A DNA stretch of 64,000 nucleotides from Citrobacter amalonaticus Y19 (GTDB lineage: Bacteria; Pseudomonadota; Gammaproteobacteria; Enterobacterales; Enterobacteriaceae): contig NZ_CP011132.1 in NCBI RefSeq assembly GCF_000981805.1, forward strand, positions 1,922,001 to 1,986,000, given 5' to 3'. The number at the start of each line of letters is the position of its first letter. The stretch's first letter is position 1. Below, in pieces: positions 14,251 through 24,152 of this stretch. The notes below the pieces were generated by a model, which saw only the letters and a list, made by a program, of their open reading frames with translations, was not told the DNA's origin and did no database searches. A program made the position numbers and the translations under genes.

Positions 14251-16161
14251 TTACTCGGAGGATGGTATCGCGAGGAATCGCACGGCACGGGCGATATCCC
14301 GGGTGCGCGGCGCCGGTGGCAGACTGGCCAGAAACGTGGCGCCGTAAGGTCGCATTACCAGTCGGTTATCACAAATCACCAACACGCCGCGATCGTCCGC
14401 ATCACGGATCAAACGCCCAACCCCCTGCTTCAGCGTAATCACCGCATCGGGCAGTTGCACCTCATCAAACGGGTCGCCACCGCGTAAGCGACAATCTTCC
14501 ATCCGCGCCTTCAGCAGCGGATCGTCCGGCGACGTAAACGGCAGTTTGTCGATGATCACCAGCGACAGCGTATCGCCGCGCACGTCCACCCCTTCCCAGA
14601 AGCTGCTGGTCGCCACCAGCAAGGCGTTGCCCGCGCTGACGAATTGTTGCAGCAGTTGGCCTTTGCTGGTTTCCCCCTGCAACAGTACCGGAAGCGTCAT
14701 GGTGGCGCGGAACTGCTCCGCCAGATCGCGCATCATCGCGTGCGAGGTACAGAGCATAAAACAGCGCCCGTTGTTCGCTTCGATGATCGGTCTTAACATT
14801 GCCGCCAGTTGTCGCGCCGCGCCCGGCTGATTGGTTTGCGGCAGATAGCGCGGCACGCAGAGCAGCGCCTGGCGGGTGTAATCAAACGGGCTCGGCAGCA
14901 GCATCGATTCCGCCTCTTCAATCCCCAGACGCGCCGTAAAGTGATGCAGGTCGTCATTCACCGACAGCGTTGCGGAGGTGAAAATCCAGCTCCCCGGCTT
15001 CTGTGCCATCACCTCTTTGAACTTATCCGCCACCGTCAGCGGGGTCAGCGCGAGGGTGAAATTGCGCGAGGTACATTCGTACCAGTAGCTGTAGCCGGGT
15101 TGGTTGATCTCTTTTAGCCGCTTGAGACGGGCGCGATACAGCGTGGCGCGCTCAAACGCGGCATCAAGCAGCGCCGAACGTCCGAGGGACAATTTCGTCA
15201 CGTCGTAGCACAGCTCCAGCGTGTCATCGAGCAGTAAAAACGCGCGCTGCACTCGCGGGTCGGCCAGCAGTTCACGCAGATTACCGCGATATCCCGGTTC
15301 GCCCAGTTGCAGACGGAAGTCCTGCGCGCTCTGCGCCAGACGGTCGGCGCATTTCTGTAACTGTTGGGTATCTTTCAGCTCGGTACGATAGGCAATGGTG
15401 ATGTCCTTCGCCAGATCCATAAGCTGACGACTGGAGAGCGACTGACCAAAATACTGGCTGGCGATGTCCGGTAGCTGATGGGCTTCATCGAAAATCATCA
15501 CCTCCGCTTCCGGGATCAATTCACCGAAACCGCTCTCTTTGACCACCATGTCGGCCAGAAACAGATGGTGGTTCACCACCACCACGTCCGCGTCCATCGC
15601 CTTTTTACGCGCTTTCACCACAAAGCAATCTTTATACAGTGGGCAGTCGCTGCCGAGGCAGTTGTCGTTGGTGCTGGTGACCAACGGCCAGGCCTGAGAA
15701 TCTTCAGCCACGCTGACGCAGGTGCTAATGTCGCCATCTTCGGTCTGATTCGACCACGACCGCAGCAGGATCACATCGCTTAAGGTCTGAACGGGCAGAT
15801 CGCCGCCCGCCAGCGCCTGTTGTTCGAGGCGCTCCAGGCATAAATAGTTTGAACGTCCTTTCAACAGGGCCAGCCTTCCGGTGTACTTCAGCGCGTTAGC
15901 CACCGTCGGCAGATCGCGGCTGTAAAGTTGATCCTGCAAGGCCTTCGAACCGGTCGAGATAATCACTTTCTTTTTTGCGCGCAGCGCCGGTGCCAGATAG
16001 GCGTAAGTTTTCCCCGTCCCCGTTCCGGCTTCCACTACCAGAGGCTGTGATTTTTGAATAGCCTGAGCGACGGCCACCGCCATCTGCCGCTGCGGTTCGC
16101 GCGGTTTAAATCCCGGTATCGCGTTAGCCAGTTGACCGTCTGGTGCAAAATCGTCCGTCAC
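14251..16161 (-). CDS. yoaA: YoaA, DinG/XPD-like iron-sulfur DNA helicase
   Basis: A 636-residue superfamily 2 helicase. Walker A is VEAGTGTGKTYAYL (residues ~42-55), the four iron-sulfur cysteines fall between about residues 110 and 180 (YLCLERLE...CVSV...CLGSDCPLYKDC), the DEAH box is IFDEAHQLPDIA near 224, and motif VI is GVGRLIRDADDRG. In E. coli it binds the polymerase III chi subunit (HolC) and helps repair stalled or chain-terminated forks. It is divergent from yoaB. Confidence 0.94.
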   Translation of the reverse strand: MTDDFAPDGQLANAIPGFKPREPQRQMAVAVAQAIQKSQPLVVEAGTGTGKTYAYLAPALRAKKKVIISTGSKALQDQLYSRDLPTVANALKYTGRLALLKGRSNYLCLERLEQQALAGGDLPVQTLSDVILLRSWSNQTEDGDISTCVSVAEDSQAWPLVTSTNDNCLGSDCPLYKDCFVVKARKKAMDADVVVVNHHLFLADMVVKESGFGELIPEAEVMIFDEAHQLPDIASQYFGQSLSSRQLMDLAKDITIAYRTELKDTQQLQKCADRLAQSAQDFRLQLGEPGYRGNLRELLADPRVQRAFLLLDDTLELCYDVTKLSLGRSALLDAAFERATLYRARLKRLKEINQPGYSYWYECTSRNFTLALTPLTVADKFKEVMAQKPGSWIFTSATLSVNDDLHHFTARLGIEEAESMLLPSPFDYTRQALLCVPRYLPQTNQPGAARQLAAMLRPIIEANNGRCFMLCTSHAMMRDLAEQFRATMTLPVLLQGETSKGQLLQQFVSAGNALLVATSSFWEGVDVRGDTLSLVIIDKLPFTSPDDPLLKARMEDCRLRGGDPFDEVQLPDAVITLKQGVGRLIRDADDRGVLVICDNRLVMRPYGATFLASLPPAPRTRDIARAVRFLAIPSSE

Positions 16162-16290
16162 ACTACCCCCTGTTGATTTGAACAGGGATTATGTCAGGCC
16201 GCAGCGGCTTACGCCAGTTGAAGAGATGACGGCGCCCTGACAATATGGCAGTCTTGCCATTTTATGCAGAACGTTAAAGAGGAAGGTTTT

Positions 16291-16635
16291 ATGACTATCA
16301 TCCGTATCGATGCCGAAGATCGTTGGTCTGACGTGGTGATCCACAACAATACGCTCTACTACACTGGCGTACCGGCAAACCTCGATGCCGACGCCTTTGA
16401 GCAGACCGCTAACACGCTGGCGCAGATTGACGCCGCGCTGGAACAGCAAGGCAGCAGCAAGTCACGCATTCTTGATGCTACTATTTTCCTCGCCGATAAG
16501 AATGACTTCGCGGCGATGAACAAGGCCTGGGATGCCTGGGTTGTGGCCGGTCATGCGCCAGTACGCTGCACGGTTCAGGCGGGGTTAATGAACCCGAAAT
16601 ACAAAGTTGAGATTAAGATTATCGCCGCGGTGTAA
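16291..16635 (+). CDS. yoaB: YoaB, RidA/YjgF-family protein
   Basis: A 114-residue single-domain protein of the RidA (enamine/imine deaminase) superfamily, almost identical to E. coli YoaB. The family motif GHAPVRCTVQAGLMNPKYKVEI (Arg in APVRC and Glu near the C-terminus) is complete. The frame opens at 16264, but the ATG at 16291 (MTIIRIDAEDRWSDV) matches the homologue and follows GAGGAAGG. Its substrate is not established; relatives destroy reactive 2-aminoacrylate or release glyoxylate intermediates. Confidence 0.93.
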   Translation: MTIIRIDAEDRWSDVVIHNNTLYYTGVPANLDADAFEQTANTLAQIDAALEQQGSSKSRILDATIFLADKNDFAAMNKAWDAWVVAGHAPVRCTVQAGLMNPKYKVEIKIIAAV

Positions 16636-16642
16636 GCCGGGA

Positions 16643-16828
16643 CTACTCATCGTCATCTTCGTCTTCAAAACGCGCCACAATCCGCTCGCCGGTATGAGTG
16701 GCGCGCAACTCTCCTGCCACCAACACAATCGCTTCGCCGCTGCTCATTCCCTGTGACATGAGTTCCTGAATACGCTCGACCGCTTTCTGTTGCTGCTCAT
16801 GACTGAGTGAAGGTAAACCTGCAAACAT
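16643..16828 (-). CDS. yoaH: YoaH, small UPF0181 protein
   Basis: A 61-residue acidic, helical protein that matches E. coli YoaH (59 residues): [20 protein letters not shown] at the start and an Asp/Glu-rich tail. Function is unknown. It converges on yoaB with 7 bp between stops and is divergent from pabB. Confidence 0.92.
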
Positions 16829-16901
16829 CGTTAACTCCTGCTAAATTGTGTGCGCTAATTATTTCATGCAACCCGGAACATAGCCAGTACAGTCAGGATT
16901 A

Positions 16902-18263
16902 ATGAAGACGTTATCTCCCGCTATTATCACGCTCCCCTGGCATCAGGACGCTGCCGAACAGTATTTCGCGCCAATAAGCCATCTGCCGTGGGCGATGCTG
17001 CTGCATTCCGGTCATGCGGATCACCCGCATAGCCGCTTTGATATCGTGGTGGCCGATCCGCTTTGTACGGTGAAAACGCACGGCGAGACCACACAGATTT
17101 GCGATGCCCAGGGCTGTCGTCTTACTCATGACGATCCGCTGGCGGTCTTGCAAAATGCGCTGACTGCGCTGAACCTCCAGCCGCCAGTGAACGCCGATTT
17201 ACCGTTCCAGGGCGGCGCGCTGGGGTTATTCGGCTACGATTTGGGACGCCGCTTCGAAAGCTTGCCCAGTCATGCCCGACAGGATATCGCACTGGCAGAC
17301 ATGGCGATCGGCCTCTACGACTGGGCGCTCATTGTCGACCACCTGCGCCAGACCGTGACCCTGCTCAGTCATTCGAACGTCCAGGACAGGCTCGCCTGGC
17401 TGGAAAGCCAGCAACCCTCTGCGCGTGAGCCGTTCAGGTTAACCACAGGCTGGCGCTCGAATATGACGCGTGAGCAGTATGGCGAGAAATTCCGCCAGGT
17501 GCAGGCGTATCTGCACAGCGGCGACTGCTATCAGGTCAATCTGGCCCAGCGTTTTCAGGCGTCTTATCACGGCGATGAGTGGTTGGCCTTCGAGCGGCTG
17601 AATCGGGCGAACCGTGCCCCGTTCAGCGCCTTTTTACGCCTGGATGAGGGCGCTATTCTGAGCCTGTCGCCAGAACGGTTTATTCTTCTGGCCGATGGCG
17701 ACATTCAGACCCGCCCGATTAAAGGCACTCTGCCGCGACTCCCACAGGAGGAGGCAGACCGGGAACAGGCGCAGAAACTGGCGAACTCACCGAAGGATCG
17801 GGCAGAAAATTTGATGATTGTCGATCTGATGCGTAACGACATTGGTCGCGTGGCCGTCCCCGGTTCAGTGAAAGTACCGGAGTTGTTTGTGGTCGAACCC
17901 TTCCCGGCGGTGCATCATCTGGTCAGCACCGTGACCGCGCGGTTACCGCCCACACGACATGCCAGCGACCTGCTTCGCGCCGCGTTTCCGGGCGGTTCGA
18001 TTACCGGCGCGCCAAAGGTGCGCGCGATGGAAATTATTGATGAACTGGAACCCCATCGGCGTAATGCCTGGTGCGGCAGCATTGGTTATCTGAGCGTCTG
18101 CGGCAATATGGATACCAGCATTACCATCCGCACGCTGACCGCCGTGGACGGTCAACTGTACTGTTCCGCCGGGGGCGGCATCGTGGCTGATAGCGAGGAA
18201 CAGGCGGAATATCAGGAAACCTTTGATAAAGTTAATCGTATCCTGCAACAACTGGAGAACTAA
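16902..18263 (+). CDS. pabB: Aminodeoxychorismate synthase component I
   Basis: A 453-residue chorismate-utilising enzyme, the E. coli length. With PabA it converts chorismate and glutamine to 4-amino-4-deoxychorismate for folate. Signature motifs: RPIKGTLPR (aminodeoxychorismate type, with the catalytic Lys in PIKGT), LMIVDLMRNDIGRV, and FPGGSITGAPKVRAMEII near residue 365. The N-terminal half carries the tryptophan-binding fold seen in E. coli. It is followed after 3 bp by nudL, so the two are coupled. Confidence 0.96.
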   Translation: MKTLSPAIITLPWHQDAAEQYFAPISHLPWAMLLHSGHADHPHSRFDIVVADPLCTVKTHGETTQICDAQGCRLTHDDPLAVLQNALTALNLQPPVNADLPFQGGALGLFGYDLGRRFESLPSHARQDIALADMAIGLYDWALIVDHLRQTVTLLSHSNVQDRLAWLESQQPSAREPFRLTTGWRSNMTREQYGEKFRQVQAYLHSGDCYQVNLAQRFQASYHGDEWLAFERLNRANRAPFSAFLRLDEGAILSLSPERFILLADGDIQTRPIKGTLPRLPQEEADREQAQKLANSPKDRAENLMIVDLMRNDIGRVAVPGSVKVPELFVVEPFPAVHHLVSTVTARLPPTRHASDLLRAAFPGGSITGAPKVRAMEIIDELEPHRRNAWCGSIGYLSVCGNMDTSITIRTLTAVDGQLYCSAGGGIVADSEEQAEYQETFDKVNRILQQLEN

Positions 18264-18266
18264 AAC

Positions 18267-18845
18267 GTGGATAACAAGAGCCTGACGCTGGATTATTTTT
18301 TATCGCGCTTCCAACTTTTGCGCCCGCAGATTAATCGCGAGTCGCTGAACCTGCGCCAGGCCGCCGTGCTCATTCCCGTGGTTCGCCGACCACAACCGGG
18401 ACTGCTGTTAACCCAGCGTTCAGTGCATTTACGCAAACATGCCGGGCAGGTGGCCTTCCCTGGCGGCGCGGTTGACAGTACCGACGCCTCGCTCATCGCC
18501 GCCGCGCTGCGTGAAGCAGAAGAAGAAGTGGCCATCCCGCCAGAAGCCGTTGAGGTGATCGGCGTTCTGCCGCCGGTTGACAGCGTGACCGGATTCCAGG
18601 TCACGCCAGTGGTGGGCATTATCCCGCCCAATCTGCCCTGGCGTGCCAGCGAAGACGAAGTTTCTGCGGTCTTTGAAATGCCGCTGGCGCAGGCGCTGCA
18701 TTTAGGCCGCTATCACCCGCTGGATGTCTGGCGTCGCGGTGATTCACATCGCGTGTGGCTTTCGTGGTATGAGCATTATTTCGTCTGGGGCATGACCGCC
18801 GGAATTATTCGTGAACTGGCGCTACAAATAGGTGTGAAGCCCTGA
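18267..18845 (+). CDS. nudL: NudL, putative CoA-type Nudix hydrolase
   Basis: A 192-residue Nudix protein. The NuCoA motif (LLTQRSVHLRKHAGQVAFPGG, residues ~50-70) runs straight into the Nudix box (GAVDSTDASLIAAALREAEEEV), so it probably cleaves coenzyme A or acyl-CoA diphosphates. It begins with GTG at 18267, 3 bp after pabB, with the ribosome site inside the pabB end (GGAGAAC). Length and sequence agree with E. coli NudL (YeaB). Confidence 0.94.
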   Translation: MDNKSLTLDYFLSRFQLLRPQINRESLNLRQAAVLIPVVRRPQPGLLLTQRSVHLRKHAGQVAFPGGAVDSTDASLIAAALREAEEEVAIPPEAVEVIGVLPPVDSVTGFQVTPVVGIIPPNLPWRASEDEVSAVFEMPLAQALHLGRYHPLDVWRRGDSHRVWLSWYEHYFVWGMTAGIIRELALQIGVKP

Positions 18846-19030
18846 CTATACTTATCTTTACGCGCAGAAGACACAACCTGAAACTCCCGTCACAACATTA
18901 GTAAAAACACGGTTATCCATTAGTTTAATTCATGTGAATAGTTAAGCCGATCCCCGTGTTCCCTCTTACACTATGCGCAGTTATTACATCGTTTCTGGAA
19001 GTTTCCAGTCACCCTGTCAGGAGTATTATC

Positions 19031-20395
19031 GTGATTAGTCTATTCGACATGTTTAAGGTGGGGATTGGCCCCTCATCTTCCCATACTGTAGGGCCTATGA
19101 AGGCGGGTAAACAGTTCGTCGATGACCTGGTCGAAAAAGGATTACTGGATAGCGTTACTCGTGTTGCTGTCGACGTGTATGGTTCACTGTCGCTCACGGG
19201 TAAAGGTCACCACACCGATATCGCCATTATTATGGGTCTGGCAGGTAATGAACCTGCCACCGTGGATATTGATAGTATCCCTGGCTTCATCCGTGACGTA
19301 GAGACGCGCGGTCGCCTGCTGCTGGCGCACGGTCAGCACGAAGTGGATTTCCCACAGAACGACGGCATGCGTTTTCATAACGGCAACCTGCCGCTGCACG
19401 AAAACGGCATGCAGATCCATGCTTATAACGGCGATGCCGTCGTTTACAGCAAAACCTACTACTCCATTGGCGGCGGTTTTATCGTCGATGAAGAGCACTT
19501 CGGTCAGGATGCGGCGAATGAGGTGAAGGTCCCTTATCCGTTCAAATCCGCAACCGAGTTGCTGGAATACTGCAACAGCACCGGTCTGTCCCTTTCCGGC
19601 CTGGCGATGCAGAACGAACTGGCATTGCACGACAAAAAAGAGATCGAAGAGTACTTCGGTCACGTCTGGCAGACCATGCAGGCCTGTATCGATCGCGGCA
19701 TGAATACCGAAGGCGTGTTGCCAGGCCCGCTGCGCGTTCCGCGTCGCGCCTCTGCGCTGCGCCGGATGCTGGTTTCCAGCGATAAGCTTTCTAACGACCC
19801 GATGAACGTGATCGACTGGGTGAACATGTTCGCCCTCGCCGTCAACGAAGAGAACGCGGCGGGCGGTCGTGTGGTCACCGCGCCAACCAACGGTGCCTGC
19901 GGTATCGTGCCAGCCGTGCTGGCCTACTACGATCACTTTATTGAATCCGTCAGCCCGGATATCTATACCCGCTACTTCCTGGCGGCAGGCGCTATCGGTG
20001 CGCTGTATAAGATGAATGCCTCGATTTCGGGAGCAGAAGTCGGTTGTCAGGGCGAAGTCGGTGTGGCCTGTTCAATGGCAGCGGCCGGTCTGGCAGAACT
20101 GCTGGGCGCGAGCCCGGAGCAGGTGTGCATCGCCGCTGAAATTGGCATGGAACATAACCTCGGACTGACCTGCGACCCGGTTGCCGGTCAGGTACAGGTG
20201 CCGTGTATTGAGCGTAATGCGATTGCCTCGGTGAAAGCGATCAACGCCGCACGGATGGCGATGCGCCGTACCAGCGCGCCGCGCGTCTCACTGGATAAAG
20301 TCATCGAAACGATGTACGAAACCGGTAAGGACATGAACGCCAAATACCGCGAAACCTCGCGCGGTGGTCTGGCGATCAAAGTTCAGTGTGACTAA
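19031..20395 (+). CDS. sdaA: L-serine dehydratase 1
   Basis: A 454-residue iron-sulfur L-serine deaminase that makes pyruvate and ammonia. The N-terminal beta domain contains GIGPSSSHTVGPMKAG; the C-terminal alpha domain has GACGIVPA, VGCQGEVGVACSMAAAG and TCDPVAGQVQVPCIERN, whose three conserved Cys (GCQ, TCD, PCI) bind the [4Fe-4S] cluster. The GTG at 19031 is preceded by CAGGAG and gives the E. coli start MISLFDMFK; the frame runs 75 bp further upstream without homology. In E. coli it is repressed by Lrp and induced by glycine and leucine. The 185-bp leader shows no gene. Confidence 0.96.
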   Translation: MISLFDMFKVGIGPSSSHTVGPMKAGKQFVDDLVEKGLLDSVTRVAVDVYGSLSLTGKGHHTDIAIIMGLAGNEPATVDIDSIPGFIRDVETRGRLLLAHGQHEVDFPQNDGMRFHNGNLPLHENGMQIHAYNGDAVVYSKTYYSIGGGFIVDEEHFGQDAANEVKVPYPFKSATELLEYCNSTGLSLSGLAMQNELALHDKKEIEEYFGHVWQTMQACIDRGMNTEGVLPGPLRVPRRASALRRMLVSSDKLSNDPMNVIDWVNMFALAVNEENAAGGRVVTAPTNGACGIVPAVLAYYDHFIESVSPDIYTRYFLAAGAIGALYKMNASISGAEVGCQGEVGVACSMAAAGLAELLGASPEQVCIAAEIGMEHNLGLTCDPVAGQVQVPCIERNAIASVKAINAARMAMRRTSAPRVSLDKVIETMYETGKDMNAKYRETSRGGLAIKVQCD

Positions 20396-20428
20396 ACCAG
20401 TCACTCTGCACCACTAATACCTCACACT

Positions 20429-20465
20429 CGCCCATCTGCAACGGATGGGCGAAATTTTCCCCCTT
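20429..20465 (+). terminator. Terminator of sdaA
   Basis: CGCCCATC-TGCAAC-GGATGGGCG followed by AAATTTTCCCCCTTTTT, 33 bp after the sdaA stop. Confidence 0.75.
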
Positions 20466-20545
20466 TTTCGTCGGTTCGCCATTTCCCCACTACACTTGCT
20501 CTGTTACGGTTGGCTTTTGTGGCCGACGGTTATCAGGTGGCCCGC

Positions 20546-22144
20546 ATGCAGACAGCACAACGGATCATAAAAAAATATCGTCGCAAACGTTTTATCCTCT
20601 GCGTACTTTGTGCGCTCGTTACGCTCATCCTGACCCTGAGCGTCCGATTTATTTCACAGCGGAATTTAAATCACCACCACACCGTTACCTTTGCCTCCCG
20701 GGCGGTCGCCACGCTCGATGAGGTGCTGCGTCCGTTGCAAAATGGCCGTGATATTCTGTTACCGCTGATTGGCCTTCCCTGTTCCGTTACGCATCTCCCG
20801 CTGCGCAAACAGGCCGCCAGACTGCAAACGGTACGCGCAATCGCCCTGGTCCAGCGTGGCATACTTTACTGCTCCAGCGTCTTTGGCTATCGCAATGTCC
20901 CGGTTCACCAACTTCAACCCGATCTCCCCACCGCAAATGCGCAACTGCTGTTGTCCACCGACCCGTTGCTCATTAAAGGCAGCCCGATTCTCATCCAGTG
21001 GTACCCGGCCTCTCCCGACGGTAAGGACGGTGTACTGGAAATTGTCAATATCGACCTGCTTACCACGTTGCTACTGGAGCCGCGTAAGCCGATGATTACC
21101 GGAGGCAGCCTGACGGTTGGCAACCGGCATTTGATTTACGGGAGCGGCGTGGTGGAAACGCTGCCCACGCTTAAAGATGAACAGCGTTATCAACTCGCCT
21201 CGCAGCACTATCCTTTTACCATTAGCGTGACCGGGCCTGCCGCAGAAGCTCTGGCGCTCAAAGCCCTGCCCGCGCAACTGCCGCTGGCATTGATGCTCAG
21301 TCTGCTGGTGGGGTATCTGGCGTGGCTGGCCACTGCCAACCGGATGAGCTTTTCCTGGGAGATTAATCTCGCGCTGGCACAACGCGAATTTGAGCTTTTT
21401 TGCCAGCCGCTGCTGAACGCGCGGACTAAACAGTGCATGGGGGTGGAAATCCTGCTGCGCTGGAATAATCCTCGTCAGGGGTGGATTTCGCCGGACGTGT
21501 TTATCCCGATTGCCGAAGAACATCACCAGATAGCACCGCTCACGCGCTATGTGATAGCAGAAACCATTCGGCAACGTCATTTTTTTCCCATGAGCAGTCA
21601 GTTTCATATTGGCATTAATGTCGCCGCCAGCCATTTTCAACAGGGTGAATTACTGAGAGATCTCGAACAGTACTGGTTCAGTCAGCAGCCCATTCAGCCA
21701 CTGGTGATTGAACTTACCGAGCGGGATGCGCTGCAGGATGTCGATTATCGGATCGTTCGCGAGCTGCAACAGCGAAATATCAAGCTGGCAATCGATGATT
21801 TTGGTACCGGCAACAGTTCGCTGTCATGGCTGGAAAAGTTGCGTCCTGACATTCTGAAAATTGATAAGTCCTTTACCAACGCGATTGGCACGGATGCGGT
21901 CAACTCGACGGTAACCGACATCATTATCGCCCTCGGACAGCGTCTGCATATCGAACTGGTCGCGGAAGGGGTTGAAACACAGGAGCAGGCGCAGTATCTG
22001 CGCCGCCACGGTGTGGATTTACTGCAGGGGTTTTTATTTGCAAAGCCAATGCCGCTACGCGACTTTCCGCAGTGGCTGGCGGGCAGTCGCCCGCCGCCTG
22101 CCAGGCATAACGGACGCATGACGCCTGTTATACCGCTGCGTTAG
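20546..22144 (+). CDS. pdeD: PdeD (YoaD), CSS-EAL c-di-GMP phosphodiesterase
   Basis: A 532-residue membrane protein, the same length as E. coli PdeD. An N-terminal helix (~residues 17-37), then a periplasmic CSS domain with LPCSVTHLPL and LYCSSVFGYRN (redox cysteines), a second helix (~235-257) and a C-terminal EAL domain. The EAL box reads GVEILLRW in place of EALLRW (E-I-L); catalytic residues remain in LTERDALQD, AIDDFGTGNSSLSWL and VAEGVETQEQA. It should degrade c-di-GMP at the inner membrane in response to periplasmic thiol state. The ATG at 20546 fits the homologue; an earlier in-frame TTG/ATG-type start at 20510 is unlikely. Confidence 0.94.
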   Translation: MQTAQRIIKKYRRKRFILCVLCALVTLILTLSVRFISQRNLNHHHTVTFASRAVATLDEVLRPLQNGRDILLPLIGLPCSVTHLPLRKQAARLQTVRAIALVQRGILYCSSVFGYRNVPVHQLQPDLPTANAQLLLSTDPLLIKGSPILIQWYPASPDGKDGVLEIVNIDLLTTLLLEPRKPMITGGSLTVGNRHLIYGSGVVETLPTLKDEQRYQLASQHYPFTISVTGPAAEALALKALPAQLPLALMLSLLVGYLAWLATANRMSFSWEINLALAQREFELFCQPLLNARTKQCMGVEILLRWNNPRQGWISPDVFIPIAEEHHQIAPLTRYVIAETIRQRHFFPMSSQFHIGINVAASHFQQGELLRDLEQYWFSQQPIQPLVIELTERDALQDVDYRIVRELQQRNIKLAIDDFGTGNSSLSWLEKLRPDILKIDKSFTNAIGTDAVNSTVTDIIIALGQRLHIELVAEGVETQEQAQYLRRHGVDLLQGFLFAKPMPLRDFPQWLAGSRPPPARHNGRMTPVIPLR

Positions 22145-22150
22145 AGAAGA

Positions 22151-23710
22151 TTACTCCTCTTCTTCTTGCGCAGGTTGCTCTTTAACAATTCGCACCAAAT
22201 CCACGCGGTAATCATTGGCGTCAATAATGGTAATGCTCAGCGGAGGAACCTCAATCACATCACCCGTACGGGGAATGTGACCATTGACGGCAATCACCAG
22301 TCCCGCGACCGTCGCGATGTCTTCGTCTTCATCGACCAGATTATCCACTGCCAGCGCCTGTTGCAGGGCATGCAGATCGGTACCGCCTTTGACTAACCAG
22401 CCGTCGCCGTCGACGGTAATTTCTGGCGTTTCATCGGCATCCGGGAACTCACCGGCAATCGCTTCGAGGACATCCAGCGGCGTAACCAACCCCTGCACCA
22501 CGCCAAACTCGTTGGTGACGATAACAAAGCTACCGCGTGCACGACGCAGAACGCCCAGCAGGTTGATAGGATCCAGCGTTTCCGGCACGACAATGGCCGG
22601 TGAAGCAGACGCGATAGCCGCCACATCGACGCCCTCTTCCAGCGCCACCAGCAGCTCTTTCGCCCGTACGATACCGATGATCTCATCCAGTTCACCACGG
22701 CACACCGGGAACAGGCTGTGCGGGGAGGAGAGCAACTGTTCGCGGATCTCATCGACGCTCAGACTGGCATCCACCCAGCTAATTTCACCGCGCGGGGTCA
22801 TGATGCCGCGCAGCGAACGCTGTGCCAGCGTCAGAACGCCGTTAATCATATAACGCTCTTCTTCCGCAAATGCCCCTTCCGGGATCGGAACGGCGGCCTG
22901 GCTTTCGGATTCATTCGATACCACGGCCTGACGTTTTCCGCCCATCAGACGCAGGATCGCGTCCGCCGTACGCGCACGCAGCGGCAACGTTGACTGATGA
23001 CGAATAAAGTTGCGACGCGCAATCTGGTTAAACACTTCGATAATGATCGAGAAGCCAATCGCGGCGTACAGATAGCCCTTAGGAATATGGAAGCCAAAAC
23101 CTTCGGCAACCAGGCTCAGACCAATCATCAGCAGGAAGCTCAGGCAGAGCACCACCACCGTCGGATGCTGGTTGACGAAACGCGTCAGCGGTTTGGATGC
23201 CAATAGCATCACTGCCATCGCAATCACCACCGCCGCCATCATCACCGGCAGATGGTTCACCATACCGACGGCGGTAATAACCGCATCCAGCGAGAACACG
23301 GCATCCAGGATAACGATCTGCGTCACAACCACCCAGAAGCTGGCATACCCTTTGCCATGCCCGGAATCATGTTCACGGTTTTCCAGCCGTTCATGAAGTT
23401 CCGTTGTGGCTTTGAACAACAGGAAGATACCCCCCAGCAACATGATCAGATCGCGGCCAGAGAAGGTGAAATCCATGACGGAGAACAGCGGTTGGGTCAG
23501 GGTGACCATCCACGAAATAATGGACAGCAAGGCCAGACGCATCACGAGCGCCAGGGATAAACCAATCAGGCGCGCTTTATCACGCTGCTTTGGTGGCAGC
23601 TTATCCGCAAGAATCGCAATGAAGACCAGGTTATCGATACCCAGGACAATTTCCAGGACGACAAGCGTGAGCAACCCCGCCCAAATCGAGGGGTCCATTA
23701 AGAATTCCAT
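22151..23710 (-). CDS. yoaE: YoaE, TerC-CBS-CorC membrane protein
   Basis: A 519-residue protein with three parts: a TerC-type seven-helix membrane domain (residues ~1-230, with GIDNLVFIAILADKLP and AVFSLDAVITAVGMVNHLPV), a CBS domain pair (~305-425) and a C-terminal CorC/HlyC transporter-associated domain. TerC relatives work in metal resistance and membrane insertion of exoenzymes; this protein is not characterised in detail. It converges on pdeD with 6 bp between stops. The C-terminus is a run of Gln and Glu. Confidence 0.94.
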   Translation of the reverse strand: MEFLMDPSIWAGLLTLVVLEIVLGIDNLVFIAILADKLPPKQRDKARLIGLSLALVMRLALLSIISWMVTLTQPLFSVMDFTFSGRDLIMLLGGIFLLFKATTELHERLENREHDSGHGKGYASFWVVVTQIVILDAVFSLDAVITAVGMVNHLPVMMAAVVIAMAVMLLASKPLTRFVNQHPTVVVLCLSFLLMIGLSLVAEGFGFHIPKGYLYAAIGFSIIIEVFNQIARRNFIRHQSTLPLRARTADAILRLMGGKRQAVVSNESESQAAVPIPEGAFAEEERYMINGVLTLAQRSLRGIMTPRGEISWVDASLSVDEIREQLLSSPHSLFPVCRGELDEIIGIVRAKELLVALEEGVDVAAIASASPAIVVPETLDPINLLGVLRRARGSFVIVTNEFGVVQGLVTPLDVLEAIAGEFPDADETPEITVDGDGWLVKGGTDLHALQQALAVDNLVDEDEDIATVAGLVIAVNGHIPRTGDVIEVPPLSITIIDANDYRVDLVRIVKEQPAQEEEE

Positions 23711-24152
23711 GACAAGCTCCTGCTTAAGGAATGGTTAACAGGCGATAAAACTCGGTGCAGACAAAACGTGTGGCAAGACATGCCAGACTGGCAGGCGCGA
23801 TGCGGCCTGAAGGTGAAATGACGTCGGTGACGATCCATACAGCGGGCTAGTGCCCTATACTCCTGGTAAGTTAAACAGAACGTAAACATAACAGAGGCAA
23901 TGTGTTTTTGGCAAAGATTTACCTTCCTTTGCAAAGAGTTGTAACAGAGATATTTTACTCTACGAAATTTCTCATTGGCGAAAGCTAAATTACGGATCTT
24001 CATCACATAAAATATTTTTTTCGATATCTAAAATAATTCGCGAACATCATATGTTTTTCATTGTAACCCTTATCTGAATCGATTCTGTTGCGGACGGCGA
24101 TTCAAATACATCTCTCACGTTGATGTGTTAACGATAATAAAGGAGGTAGCAA
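23711..24152. promoter_or_regulatory. Divergent yoaE/manX intergenic region with candidate NagC/Mlc site
   Basis: This 442-bp AT-rich region holds no gene. An imperfect palindrome at 24011-24038 (AATATTTTTTTCGATATCTA then AAATAATT) resembles the Mlc/NagC operators that repress manXYZ in E. coli. The manX ribosome site is AAAGGAGG at 24139-24146. In E. coli the manX leader is also a target of the small RNA SgrS; I did not try to place the pairing site. Confidence 0.45.
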